The notes under the pieces are model-generated. The model did no database searches and had not been told where the DNA came from. It was given only the letters and a program-made list of their open reading frames with translations. Position numbers and translations under genes: made by a program. Below, piece after piece: positions 39,201 to 45,350 of a stretch of 64,000 nucleotides of DNA; position 1 is the first letter of the stretch; each line of letters begins with the position of its first letter. This DNA is from Phoronis australis (lineage: Eukaryota > Phoronida > Phoronidae): NCBI GenBank assembly GCA_002633005.1, contig NMRA01000233.1, forward strand, positions 346,994 to 410,993. Direction: 5' to 3'.

Positions 39201-41132
39201 TTTTAGCCAGCTAAGCACGGTGAATTGGAACTTAACGCCGGTACAAGCTTTAACTACATGTATATGCATGTATGATATTAAAGTTGAAACTGGTCTGTTG
39301 GATTCCATGCTCTGATTTCCTAGATCTTCGGAGACCTCTCGACTCCTTCGATGGGATGTTGACTGTGATGAATCGCGGGAACTCTGGTCACGTGGGATCT
39401 CGAAACTGCCTCTATACTGTCGTTCCAGGATGAAGATAATTTAAATCTGGCGTCACCTAGTTTGTTGAGAGAACCGCACAAGTAACGGATATAGCAACAC
39501 AGACGTTCTGCGGGGGAAGGAATTTCATCAGCTGTGTATAATCACCTGTTCAGTAATGAAATGTAAAGATCCTGTGCAGAGAAAAGAACTGATTTGAGGG
39601 AGGTGTGCAGGAGGCTATTTGTATCACAGTCCTACAGCCTTCTTTCAGAAAATTACCTAGTGCCAGATTTAAATTATCTTCATCCTGGAACGAGGGTATA
39701 GAGGCAGTTCCGAGATCCCACGTGATCAGAGTTACCGCGATTCATCACAGTCAACATCCCATCGAAGGTAAGACGAGAGGTCTCCGAAGATCTAGAAAAT
39801 CAAAAAGGTAATCCAGCAGACCAGTTTCAACTTTAATATCATGAACATTCCTGGGTGGCTCAAGGCGGTCTACATTGTAGGATAAAATCTAAAACCAGGG
39901 ACCTCTGCCATAGGTTGTATTCAGTCGATGATTTACTCCGAAACTTACTTGATATGCACTTGGGTATAGCACAATACTGCCATCGTACCGTGGGCGAGTC
40001 GACATAGCACCACGGACCATGGGTAGAGCCATCGGGATTACGACAGTAATTGACGGCCGACTCCACTGTTTCCTCTCCCGGAAACTCGCTGTCACGTGTG
40101 CCAACTGTGTGGGTATTTGGCGATTGGGAGCTCCAGCGCTGACAAGCCGCTCCGCTCTCTGTTACAGACACTCTGCCTCTAAAACTTTGACCTTTTTCAT
40201 CCGTCTTACACGTGACATCACTGATAAGTACTTTTTCTACGAGAAATTATCAAGAAATAAATTAGGTTACATCAAGTATGAGATTGCCATGTTGTAAAAA
40301 GCCTAACAAAATTGCTCAACAAGTCCATTACCAATATTTAAACTCGTACTCAAATACTAAAACGTTCCTTTTCATGGATGTGCGATATATTACAGCGAAT
40401 AGTCCTAAAGGACCCCCTGAAATGCCACCAAAGAGTCATTTGTTTTGTTTTCATTAGTTTAACATACCGAGGATTTCCGACAGAGCTCCCCGCAAGAACA
40501 TGAAGGCCCACTATCGGAAATTGTTATTGTTCCGGTCCGAATTCAAAAATGTGAAATAGCAATGACAGATTTTTCTAACTGAAATTAATGAGACGAGAAA
40601 AACACTTGTATTTATTAAAAATTTAATAATACCAGTTGTCTGGTTCACTATTAAACCCACGTTTACCGTAAACGGTGATGGAGATTAAAATTTTGACTGA
40701 TCAGTCTTCAAATATTTTAATGTCATCGGATTATAAGATCGATTGAATGTGACGCTTCGTGACAAACTGGAAAAATCACTGAAAAGCCAACGCAACAGAT
40801 TAGCCTAGGATTACAAAACCCAATTAATGGAAAAAATAATACGACGTTAATCATGCCGAAAATAATCAACTGCCGAATGGTTTACTTTAAACGGCATACT
40901 GTCTGCCTTATACCTCGAAATTAGTGTTAAAATTAGAGCAAACGTAGAATTAAATACAATTTTGCAAATTATAGATTGCCATGCACGTAACGTAGTTTTA
41001 CTTTCTTGCTTTAACTGTCTTGTAGAAAATGCAGAAGTGCAAGAAATGGTTACCTGCAGTTGTTGCACCAAGATATACCGAGACACAAGCCAACCAAACT
41101 GTGATAACCCTAAGACTGCGTCCGCAGTCCAT
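9663..41132 (-). CDS. Secreted mosaic protein: kringle–VWA–VWD–C8–TIL–Lys/Arg-rich–six-Cys repeats
   Basis: I assembled this gene from minus-strand exons with GT–AG borders. Phases interlock from 41132 to 35416, from 32493 to 20297, and on through 10782. The predicted protein is about 1,000 residues plus one missing exon. Order: signal peptide, short linker, kringle (six Cys), VWA with complete MIDAS (DxSxS, Thr, Asp), VWD (GDPHY ... CGICGNYDG), C8, TIL, a ~110-residue Lys/Arg-rich segment, then two copies of a new six-cysteine basic domain. It is probably an extracellular matrix or plasma-like multimeric protein: VWD–C8–TIL are von Willebrand/mucin assembly modules, and the polybasic tail suggests binding to polyanions such as sulfated glycans. 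Function is inference. Gaps: the exon between 35416 and 32493 (needed phase 0 in, phase 2 out) was not found, and the 3' join after 10782 is ambiguous. Confidence 0.85.
10782..10825 (-). CDS. Mosaic gene exon B2: short linker (uncertain)
   Basis: A 44-base exon between ...ATCCCAG and GTGAGT, homologous to B1. Entered in phase 2 it reads [14 protein letters not shown] and leaves phase 1. One of its other frames contains a stop. Whether it is still used is unclear. Confidence 0.4.
11034..11283 (-). CDS. Mosaic gene exon A2: six-Cys basic domain
   Basis: [36 protein letters not shown] and [20 protein letters not shown] keep all six cysteines of A1. Acceptor ...TCAACAG in phase 1; donor GTAAGT now leaves phase 2 because the Lys-rich tail has a different length. 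If unspliced, the frame stops at once (KET then TAA), so it could also be a terminal exon. Confidence 0.82.
12245..12360. repeat. Microsatellite (ACAAAC)n, (AC/AT)n, (TA)n, (TTTA)n
   Basis: A near-pure TA run covers about 12296–12348, then TTTATTTATTTA. It adjoins the 3' end of the LINE on its minus strand, consistent with an (ATAA)n tail expanded into a microsatellite. Confidence 0.9.
13080..15660 (-). pseudogene. LINE ORF2 (endonuclease–reverse transcriptase), multiply broken
   Basis: Fragments in order: endonuclease [13 protein letters not shown] and [18 protein letters not shown] (15507–15261), GGLVTYVH just after; linker [19 protein letters not shown] (near 14450); [19 protein letters not shown] and [15 protein letters not shown] (13965–13705); a YADDT-like MYDDDT (near 13476–13460); and RT C-terminus [12 protein letters not shown] ... 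DNSLSW (13359–13108). Stops and frameshifts separate them, so it is inactive. Confidence 0.85.
14793..14985. repeat. Three tandem copies of a ~61-bp unit inside the LINE
   Basis: The phrase GTTGTATTTGGTAGGATGAG...GGTTGTAGGT...GCTAGACATCATGTCATG repeats three times with few changes. It lies in the endonuclease–RT linker region of ORF2. Confidence 0.85.
16083..16856 (-). CDS. LINE ORF1 protein
   Basis: 257 codons, intact. A coiled-coil-like Lys/Glu region lies around residues 60–90 ([20 protein letters not shown]). It is followed by the RRM-like section [20 protein letters not shown] and by [20 protein letters not shown], typical of nucleic-acid-binding LINE ORF1 proteins. Confidence 0.85.
   Translation of the reverse strand: MDTMVKMPPETIDIVLGVLQSTGFEKKIQNLISKQVNDMMKQFPDFAVQGLCISLGMKIEEIVNEKNKEITDLKNEIVKIKERLNQNDWKAEELYGICKDVEQYSCRNCLMISGVNKSENENPDNIVLQLAENMDLDEPLTKSDIDRSHRLPNNKIFVKFARFNTRNRFYTNRKSIGNNIFVRESLTKQQRKLLFKCRQLRKQGILKPTQTTNCEDKIKLNNDKIFKAFNIDIVRKLHCPNCITRLRVNFFPGSMYI
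17688..18431 (+). CDS. THAP-domain protein of Kolobok-like element 1, truncated by a stop
   Basis: N-terminal C2CH THAP zinc finger (DNA binding): CCVPGC at residues 5–10, RFPMDD, TWLVRV with the invariant Trp36, VCGKHF with Cys60/His63, and the AVPTIF-box equivalent AIPSVL at 90–95. A Ser/Pro/Glu-rich linker follows, then a second cysteine cluster ([10 protein letters not shown] ... QWECVAGH). The frame stops at TAG 18429–18431, yet 33 further in-frame codons ([13 protein letters not shown]...) run to 18533 and look like continuing coding sequence, so the stop is probably a nonsense mutation. Expression is unknown. Confidence 0.82.
   Translation: MPHCCCVPGCTNYRLTRALGVPLHRFPMDDTLRRTWLVRVKNAALPVHATYKAVENYRVCGKHFLPSDYERDLYAELMKVPAKQRLKKDAIPSVLIPGSAPSPPPRSAFFKREASRAVASTVTGASGGTSSTVTRASERTPERAIPGTSSDSPCAVFSSPEPLSSPAAILSSGSDYRPSSTPSEEDSSSSSEQIGEPNFDKFIVDLSKVLELFRRCQVCGEGVTRHDVSSLGAQVTIQWECVAGHSG
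18608..18793 (-). CDS. Small acidic ORF with FEPEY motif, in element 1
   Basis: From the inner Met (18775) it reads [20 protein letters not shown], then [13 protein letters not shown] before a stop. The same motif (YHFEPEYTDQE) occurs in the minus-strand ORF of the second element at 58.5 kb, where it precedes a zinc-cysteine domain resembling the P2X7 C-terminus. Here that domain is missing or degraded. Confidence 0.55.
   Translation of the reverse strand: MCCKLKMAGVGDPYHSDSSVSDGDLVHSSGDEEFFHGHSVDGYMFEPEYNEGRVRTGTDSC
19114..20269. other. Intron between duplicate units; no supported gene
   Basis: Contains a short direct repeat (GAAACGCG.A.GTTTC.GTGGACTTGT.AATCG, twice near 19339–19415) and open frames without recognisable domains. 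About 70 bases near 19575 resemble sequence beyond duplicate copy 2. Confidence 0.5.
20297..20341 (-). CDS. Mosaic gene exon B1: short linker
   Basis: A 45-base exon between ...TGTTCCAG and GTGAGT that reads [14 protein letters not shown] in phase 1–1. Its paralogous stretch in the other duplicate (10825–10782) keeps both splice sites. Confidence 0.55.
20526..20804 (-). CDS. Mosaic gene exon A1: six-Cys basic domain
   Basis: [36 protein letters not shown] and [20 protein letters not shown], then a Lys/Arg-rich tail. Six cysteines within about 60 residues. I do not recognise this as a named family. Acceptor ...TCAACAG, donor GTAAGT; phase 1 on both sides, so it is a symmetric, duplicable exon. 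It is paralogous to 11283–11034. Confidence 0.85.
21706..23740. other. Intron; no supported gene
   Basis: AT-rich, with frequent stops in all frames and no recognisable repeat other than the 21720–21795 similarity noted for the duplication. A repeat-like segment near 23520–23640 (GGTTGGCTAACCCTA ... CGACTCATTCG) has a diverged relative near 33545–33600. Confidence 0.45.
23747..24098 (-). CDS. Mosaic gene exon: Lys/Arg-rich segment
   Basis: Opens [20 protein letters not shown], then a ~90-residue highly charged stretch ([20 protein letters not shown] ... KRLQKKKK), probably helical. Acceptor ...GCTCAG at phase 0 matches the TIL exon. The donor GTAAGG at 23746 leaves phase 1, as the next exon needs. 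If that donor is skipped, the frame ends at 23682 with a two-cysteine tail ([14 protein letters not shown]), a possible alternative C-terminus. Confidence 0.75.
25098..25352 (+). mobile_element. Short inverted-repeat element (MITE-like), copy B
   Basis: Left end CATGCGCGCACTCAGGGGGG; shared blocks ATTTGGCGGTGTGGGCAAA, CAGAGAAACAATAA, ACAAAAGTCCACTAA and AAAAGGTCCAAATTCTCGAA; right end GGCTGTGTGCAT. It has a local GGGGGGCTCA duplication at the left. Confidence 0.68.
25630..25630. other. Ambiguous base (n)
   Basis: The only non-ACGT symbol seen; a base-calling or assembly uncertainty in intronic sequence. Confidence 0.95.
26388..26505. repeat. Microsatellite (CA)n(TA)n(TGTA)n
   Basis: Pure CA, then TA, then TGTATG/TATG repeats in succession. 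Long open frames across it are compositional artefacts. Confidence 0.95.
29080..29276 (-). CDS. Mosaic gene exon: TIL (trypsin-inhibitor-like) domain
   Basis: [20 protein letters not shown], then [16 protein letters not shown] and [10 protein letters not shown], a cysteine-rich TIL module as found after C8 in VWF, mucins and zonadhesin. Acceptor ...CGACAG, donor GTACAT; phase 1 in, phase 0 out. Confidence 0.92.
29569..29775 (-). CDS. Mosaic gene exon (C8 domain, second part)
   Basis: [43 protein letters not shown] and LWRKAGNC match the C-terminal half of C8. Acceptor ...CATTTTAG, donor GTACGT; phase 1 on both sides. Confidence 0.92.
29776..32326. other. Intron between the two C8 exons
   Basis: Apart from the AAC microsatellite I see no exon or recognisable element. 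A CACAAGCGGCGCTAGTGGTC segment near 30721 is a lone CTCF-core-like match on the minus strand. Confidence 0.5.
30187..30238. repeat. Microsatellite (AAC)n
   Basis: About sixteen near-perfect AAC units after a run of G. Confidence 0.95.
32327..32493 (-). CDS. Mosaic gene exon (C8 domain, first part)
   Basis: Reads [18 protein letters not shown], then [11 protein letters not shown] and [11 protein letters not shown], the first half of a C8 domain. Acceptor ...TCTAACAG, donor GTACGT; phase 2 in, phase 1 out. Confidence 0.85.
32933..33532. mobile_element. Non-autonomous inverted-repeat element, ~600 bp
   Basis: Ends CCCCAGTCCCATATA (32933–32947) and its inverse TATATGGAACTGGGG (33518–33532), 14 of 15 matching, followed inward on both sides by CACGGAT/CCACGGATC-like sequence. 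The interior is GC-richer than the flanks with repeated CACGG/CCGTG words. No transposase seen; target-site duplication unclear. The insertion lies in the intron where an exon of the mosaic gene is missing. Confidence 0.7.
33533..35415. other. Intron; expected VWD-completing exon not found
   Basis: The mosaic gene needs an exon entering in phase 0 and leaving in phase 2 somewhere between 35415 and 32494. A GTGAGT donor near 33947 closes an open frame in phase 2, but its sequence ([15 protein letters not shown]...) does not look like a VWD end and its acceptor phase is wrong, so I did not call it. Confidence 0.4.
35416..35643 (-). CDS. Mosaic gene exon 7: VWD domain, second part
   Basis: Begins [10 protein letters not shown] and ends with the VWD hallmark [17 protein letters not shown] calcium-site and CGxCGN motifs are known to act in mucin/VWF assembly. 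Acceptor ...TTTCCAG, donor GTAACT; phase 0 on both sides. The following exon, which should complete VWD in phase 2, was not located. Confidence 0.93.
35700..35830. repeat. Polypyrimidine tract
   Basis: About 130 bases of almost uninterrupted C/T on the plus strand, just upstream (minus sense) of a VWD exon acceptor. Confidence 0.9.
36149..36408 (-). CDS. Mosaic gene exon 6: VWD domain, first part
   Basis: [20 protein letters not shown] is the canonical VWD opening, followed by [19 protein letters not shown] and [14 protein letters not shown]. Acceptor ...TTGCAG, donor GTGCGT; phase 1 in, phase 0 out. Confidence 0.94.
37888..38109 (-). CDS. Mosaic gene exon 5: VWA domain, second part
   Basis: Continues ITDG into [14 protein letters not shown], then [11 protein letters not shown] and [10 protein letters not shown], ending in QYACPG. 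A complete metal site implies divalent-cation-dependent ligand binding. Acceptor ...ATTTCAG, donor GTAAGC; phase 1 on both sides. Confidence 0.95.
38357..38692 (-). CDS. Mosaic gene exon 4: VWA domain, first part
   Basis: [19 protein letters not shown] begins the VWA domain with the DxSxS metal-site motif; [10 protein letters not shown] supplies the MIDAS threonine, and the exon ends in [11 protein letters not shown] with the MIDAS aspartate. Acceptor ...TTTACAG, donor GTAAGC; phase 1 on both sides. Confidence 0.95.
39272..39843. mobile_element. Fold-back element with ~190-bp arms
   Basis: The left arm 39272–39460 and right arm 39657–39843 are near-perfect inverted copies, from ATGATATTAAAGTTGAAACT / AGTTTCAACTTTAATATCAT at the tips to AATTTAAATCTGGC / GCCAGATTTAAATT at the inner ends. 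They are separated by about 195 bases. No coding content beyond accidental frames. It lies in the intron between the kringle and VWA exons. Confidence 0.88.
39949..40220 (-). CDS. Mosaic gene exon 3: kringle domain
   Basis: A complete kringle: [13 protein letters not shown] at the start, [24 protein letters not shown] and QYCAIPKC at the end, giving the six family cysteines and the NPDG / PWCY signatures. Acceptor ...TTATCAG, donor GTAAGT; phase 2 in, phase 1 out. Kringles bind peptides, lysine-bearing ligands or membranes; whether this one keeps a lysine-binding site was not assessed. Confidence 0.93.
40468..40510 (-). CDS. Mosaic gene exon 2: short linker
   Basis: A 43-base exon between ...CCGATAG and GTATGT. 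Entered in phase 1 it reads [15 protein letters not shown] and leaves in phase 2, exactly what exons 1 and 3 require. The evidence is phase and splice sites only. Confidence 0.5.
41054..41132 (-). CDS. Mosaic gene exon 1: signal peptide
   Basis: ATG at 41132 opens 26 codons: a short polar start (MDCGRSLR), a hydrophobic core ([14 protein letters not shown]) and a small-residue cleavage-like ATTA. Donor GTAACC; phase 1 out. Start chosen because it alone gives a signal peptide and a compatible phase. Confidence 0.7.
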
Positions 41133-44100
41133 ATTCTTTCACAGCCTGTAAAGTAACAACAAATGACAGATGTCGGCAATTAATGTGGATCTTTGTCATT
41201 ATTTAGTCTAAAAAGATGGCATATCCAAATAAAAAATGAATAGTTGGTCTCTATTGTTCAGGTAAACGACTACGAAACAATATATTTTGTTACAAACACG
41301 CTTCCGTGCGCCTTAACTGTCTAGATGAAGCAAGACTACGTTTTGGTCTGTTAAGGCGAATATCTAAAAAAAACATGCTTATCAAGGTGGCTTAATTTTT
41401 AAATATTCCTATGTATTTGTATATCCCATTTTGACGTAATACAATATAGGCAGGTGAGGTTCGATTCCGTTGAACCGTCTTATAAAGGTACAAAAACAGC
41501 TTGCTTGGCAGATCTTTAGTGCTCTTTTCGACACTCCGTCCACTCAAAAGTTCGCAAACCTGAGATGGTAACGGGTGACAAGGACTGTAACTACATATGG
41601 ATGTGTATGATGTGTTCAGTGTTCCACTATATGTAACTTCAAATATCAAAGAGTCACCAGGGACAAACCAGATTTTCATGCTTGAACAAGGCATACAATA
41701 GTTCTCTGTTCAAATTCATTTTCTGTGTCTGGTGTGAGAGAGCGGAATGCATTCCCGGAAGTTTTAAAAGGAAGTGTTAACCACTCGTGTTTCATGCGAA
41801 ATTGCCCGACCATTTTCACTTGTCATAGTCTTGACTGCCTTACACCCTCTCAGCACCAAGATTGTACATACTCATCGTCTCATCACCTTACAATTTATCA
41901 TTACTAATTGTTTTATTTATTCTCTTTCTAACTCTGCCTTTGAGGGCCACGTTGTAAAAATGCCACGACTTAGCCCTAGTTGGACACTTGGTTGAGCAGC
42001 AAACTGTGCAGTGATGCTCCCTATTTCTCGACCAATAATGTAGCCCAGAGTTTAAACCGTTCTTTATCCACGGCGGCGTCAGTACAACAACATGCCACAC
42101 TTCGAGTCCTCCTGAAAATTTGTACTGGAATCGTGAAGCGTGAATAGATAAATTTCGAGCCTCAATCGAGTTTTGTTTCAGAGATTTATATGCTGTGGAC
42201 AGGTGTTTTTGCCAGTGTGTACGATGGCAACAACAACCCTTTTTAAAAAATTTCAAACCAACAAATATTCAGACAACATCACTGATAAATTTTCAGTTTT
42301 AACTTCTTTATTTTTTAATAACAAACACAGTAGCATGTATAAAGGAAACACGAATGGGTTATTCAAAAGGACTTTTGGCCTTTTTGTGACCTGATTCATG
42401 ATAGTCTGACGCATAAGCCTACAAGTCCTAATTAGAAAAATTAGTCTATGGATTGAAGTTTTCAAGACTTCATTTCATAGCTAGACTATTGACTTCAAGC
42501 CTGTCTGCTTCTCACGTGACACAGCATCTCTAACCGTATTTACAAGCGCAACGTCTAACCTAACATACCAGCAACTCATAATGCAGTATTGCTAAACTCA
42601 ATCTTTTTACAAATGAGAGGTGATCTACCTGAGTATTTAATACAACTCAACAAAAGCACACAATAGTAAATTTTTCATAAGAGCTATCGGCTGATCAAAG
42701 ATGTCTGCACACATTAGTGTTCCTAGAAGTCACCAAAGACAAAATTTGAAGCAAAGTCCGTGTCAGCTTTACATATCTCAACCTCAGTTATCTAACAATT
42801 ATTTAATACGATGTTTTACCAATCGTATTCAATATAACACAGATCAGAAACAGTTTAACTGATCTACCCTAAACTAAAAATTCAAAATGGCCGCGATGTC
42901 CACCATCAGACGATGCAAACTTGATGGACAAGGACCACGGTTGCATTCCATGAACGCGCACAGTCGAGAGACTTCCACCAAGAATTCTTCGCTTATGGGA
43001 CAAAATCAGTGACATTTATTTCATAATTGAACACATTATCAACGTATGCTAGTAATATACCGTACGTACTCGAAAAACACTCGCCTTTCACTCTCATGAT
43101 TTTGCGTGGCCATCCCGCTGGCTATGGAACGCAGCCCAGGACAAGTGACCGATTGAAATATTTTTGAACCATGAAATGTGTAAGATTCAGCAGAAAATTT
43201 TCACAGCCCAACAGTGTCTCATGTCAAAAGTCCCTAAAGCATAACCCCGGTCCCGTTTCAGGCAAATTTCCATTTGGTAATTTTTGCATTGGAGCACCAG
43301 TTTGCCGGGTTCTGGATTCCGTCAAATTTCGTAAGATTAATTCCGGGGAAATTTATTCACGACTTGGAAGTTTGTTTACCTAATTAAAATTCCAAGCCAG
43401 TCTGCTCTTGGCCACTGGCAATATTACAGCTGTTCTGACTCTTCAATTAACAAACAGATGTGATCAGACGCACAGATGTCTGACAAGGATATTTTCAAGA
43501 CCTGTCGAAAGGGGGCTACAGAACTTGCTGGGTTTCTTGATGGCATTAGGACTCAACAGACTTATGAAAATAGTTTCTCTAGAAGATTGGAGTGAAATTC
43601 CTGGGATTTTATATGCATGGGGATGTGACTAATATCATATACAAATCCACAACAATTAAATGGCAAAAGTGAACGAACGATTCCGAAATTCACCACTATT
43701 TGGAATAAAACTTTCTAACTTTATAAATATTAGACGTACAATTCAGACATGCATTGGCAGAACAGCAAAGAGGCGTCTATAATTGAACGTATACATGTAC
43801 ATATAGAAAATTATGTTATGACCTTTTTAACAGTGAATTAAGTAATCGTAACAGCTATGGAGCGTATATCTGAACTTTAAGACGTCACGCAATCTTGAGA
43901 CTACGCTACCGAATCTAGCATCGTAGACAATTTGTTTGCAGCTTAGCCGTCTGACCGAAGTCGCGGCGAATGCCTGCTGCGTCTTTCATAGGAGTCTTTA
44001 CAATCAGCGCCATCAGCTGTTGATTTTCCCGTACCTCTTTGCAGCTCTTACTTATGCAGACGACAATGTCCCGCTCTTCTCGATTATGATTACAGCCTCT

Positions 44101-44400
44101 AAACAGATTAACAAAATATTCAAATTCAATTGACAGAAATTGACATGAATGCAGCATACGCTTACCCACATAAAGTTTTTAAAGCAATACAAAGCGTTCG
44201 GTTGAAATGACTGCACCACAAATGGTATGCTTCTATGTGTGTTCATTGGCACCATATAATGCATAAAATTACACTATTCGGTCAAAACTGGAAGTTGCCT
44301 GGTGTTGATGCGTCACATCCATACACCTCTTTGTGAAGGTCTATAAAAATGTGAACCCGTTTTAAATACAATAAAAGACAAACAGCATCTTGTCAATTAC
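41133..44400. other. Upstream flank of the mosaic gene; no supported gene
   Basis: Should contain the promoter and 5' UTR of the minus-strand gene starting at 41132; no TATA box or CpG-rich stretch could be assigned. A good acceptor just before exon 1 (...CTTTACAG at 41146) suggests a further upstream untranslated exon. Open frames of up to 120 codons show no domain. Confidence 0.4.
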
Positions 44401-44439
44401 TAGAATCGCTGGTGCGCTGCAGTGGTCTAATCTGTCCTG

Positions 44440-45350
44440 AAACCAAATGCGACGGGGAATCCCAGCCACAAACCCTTGGGTCAAGTTTCATCAGAATCTG
44501 GCTATCTGTTTTGAGAGTAATCGACAGGTAAGGAAAATCCTACCGGATAATGCTATGGTGAACAGTTGGTACATGTGTTATTGCGGTCAAATCTGTGAGA
44601 AAATCGACTGGTGCCATCTCATCCCCGACACAAACCATTCTGTCAAATCATGATAGGCAACGGACCAGGAGATTTTGTCAAAAAGTAAAATAGCCAACAG
44701 GGGGTGCTAGTAAGGGTAATCGTCTACGCCCGAAATTCGTCAAGCTGTTCGGCCAAACACTGTCTGGTTAAAATCTAAACTGCCAATAGGGGCAGACGCG
44801 GTATTCGAATCTGCCTGACTTTCTATTGGTGCCAGCAATTTCCCTTGAAATACCTCTGCGTCGAGTTTTGGAAAATTTCGTCCAGTGTTTTTGTCAAAAC
44901 CGACAAGTAATTCTTGTCGAAAAGCAAAACAACCAACAGGGGATACTACATGGAGTGTAGTCGCCTTCGTCCAAAAAATCCAATGGTTCTGGCGCATTCC
45001 GACGACGTAGCCCTAAGTAAACTTTCGTCAAAATTCTTCAAGTGTTTTCACGAAAAACTGACAGACAAGGAATATCTTGTTGAAAACTAAAATACCACGG
45101 TAGTCGAATGTGTGTGATAACCGACTGGTGCCGACGCATACATATCATATAGCTTTGCGTTAAGTTTAGTCGAAATTCGATTTGCCAATAATTGACGAGC
45201 AAGGAATTCCTTTCCAAAAACTAAAATGGCTAACAGGCGTGCCATGGTAGTCGAGTCTGTCGAAAAATTTGCTACAGTCAGCATATCCTAGCCACATGAT
45301 TCTGTGACAAATTTCATCGTGATCCGTTTCGCGGTTTAGGAAAGGCACAG
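44440..45350. repeat. Diverged second array of short-motif repeats
   Basis: Recurring AAAATAGCCAACAGGGGGTGC, AAACTGCCAATAGGGGCAG, AAACAACCAACAGGGGATAC and AAAATGGCTAACAGGCGTGCC (near 44689, 44779, 44923, 45222). Each is followed by TAGTCGAGTCTGTCG-like or TTCGTC-like words and TTTCATCGTGATCCG-type sequence, the same vocabulary as the 7.3–8.9 kb array. No coding content. Confidence 0.65.

Noticed and set aside
41725-41995. Possible LINE C-terminal fragment (SGVRERNAFPEVLKG)
   Set aside because: Resembles the end of some LINE reverse transcriptases only vaguely; no RT motifs nearby.
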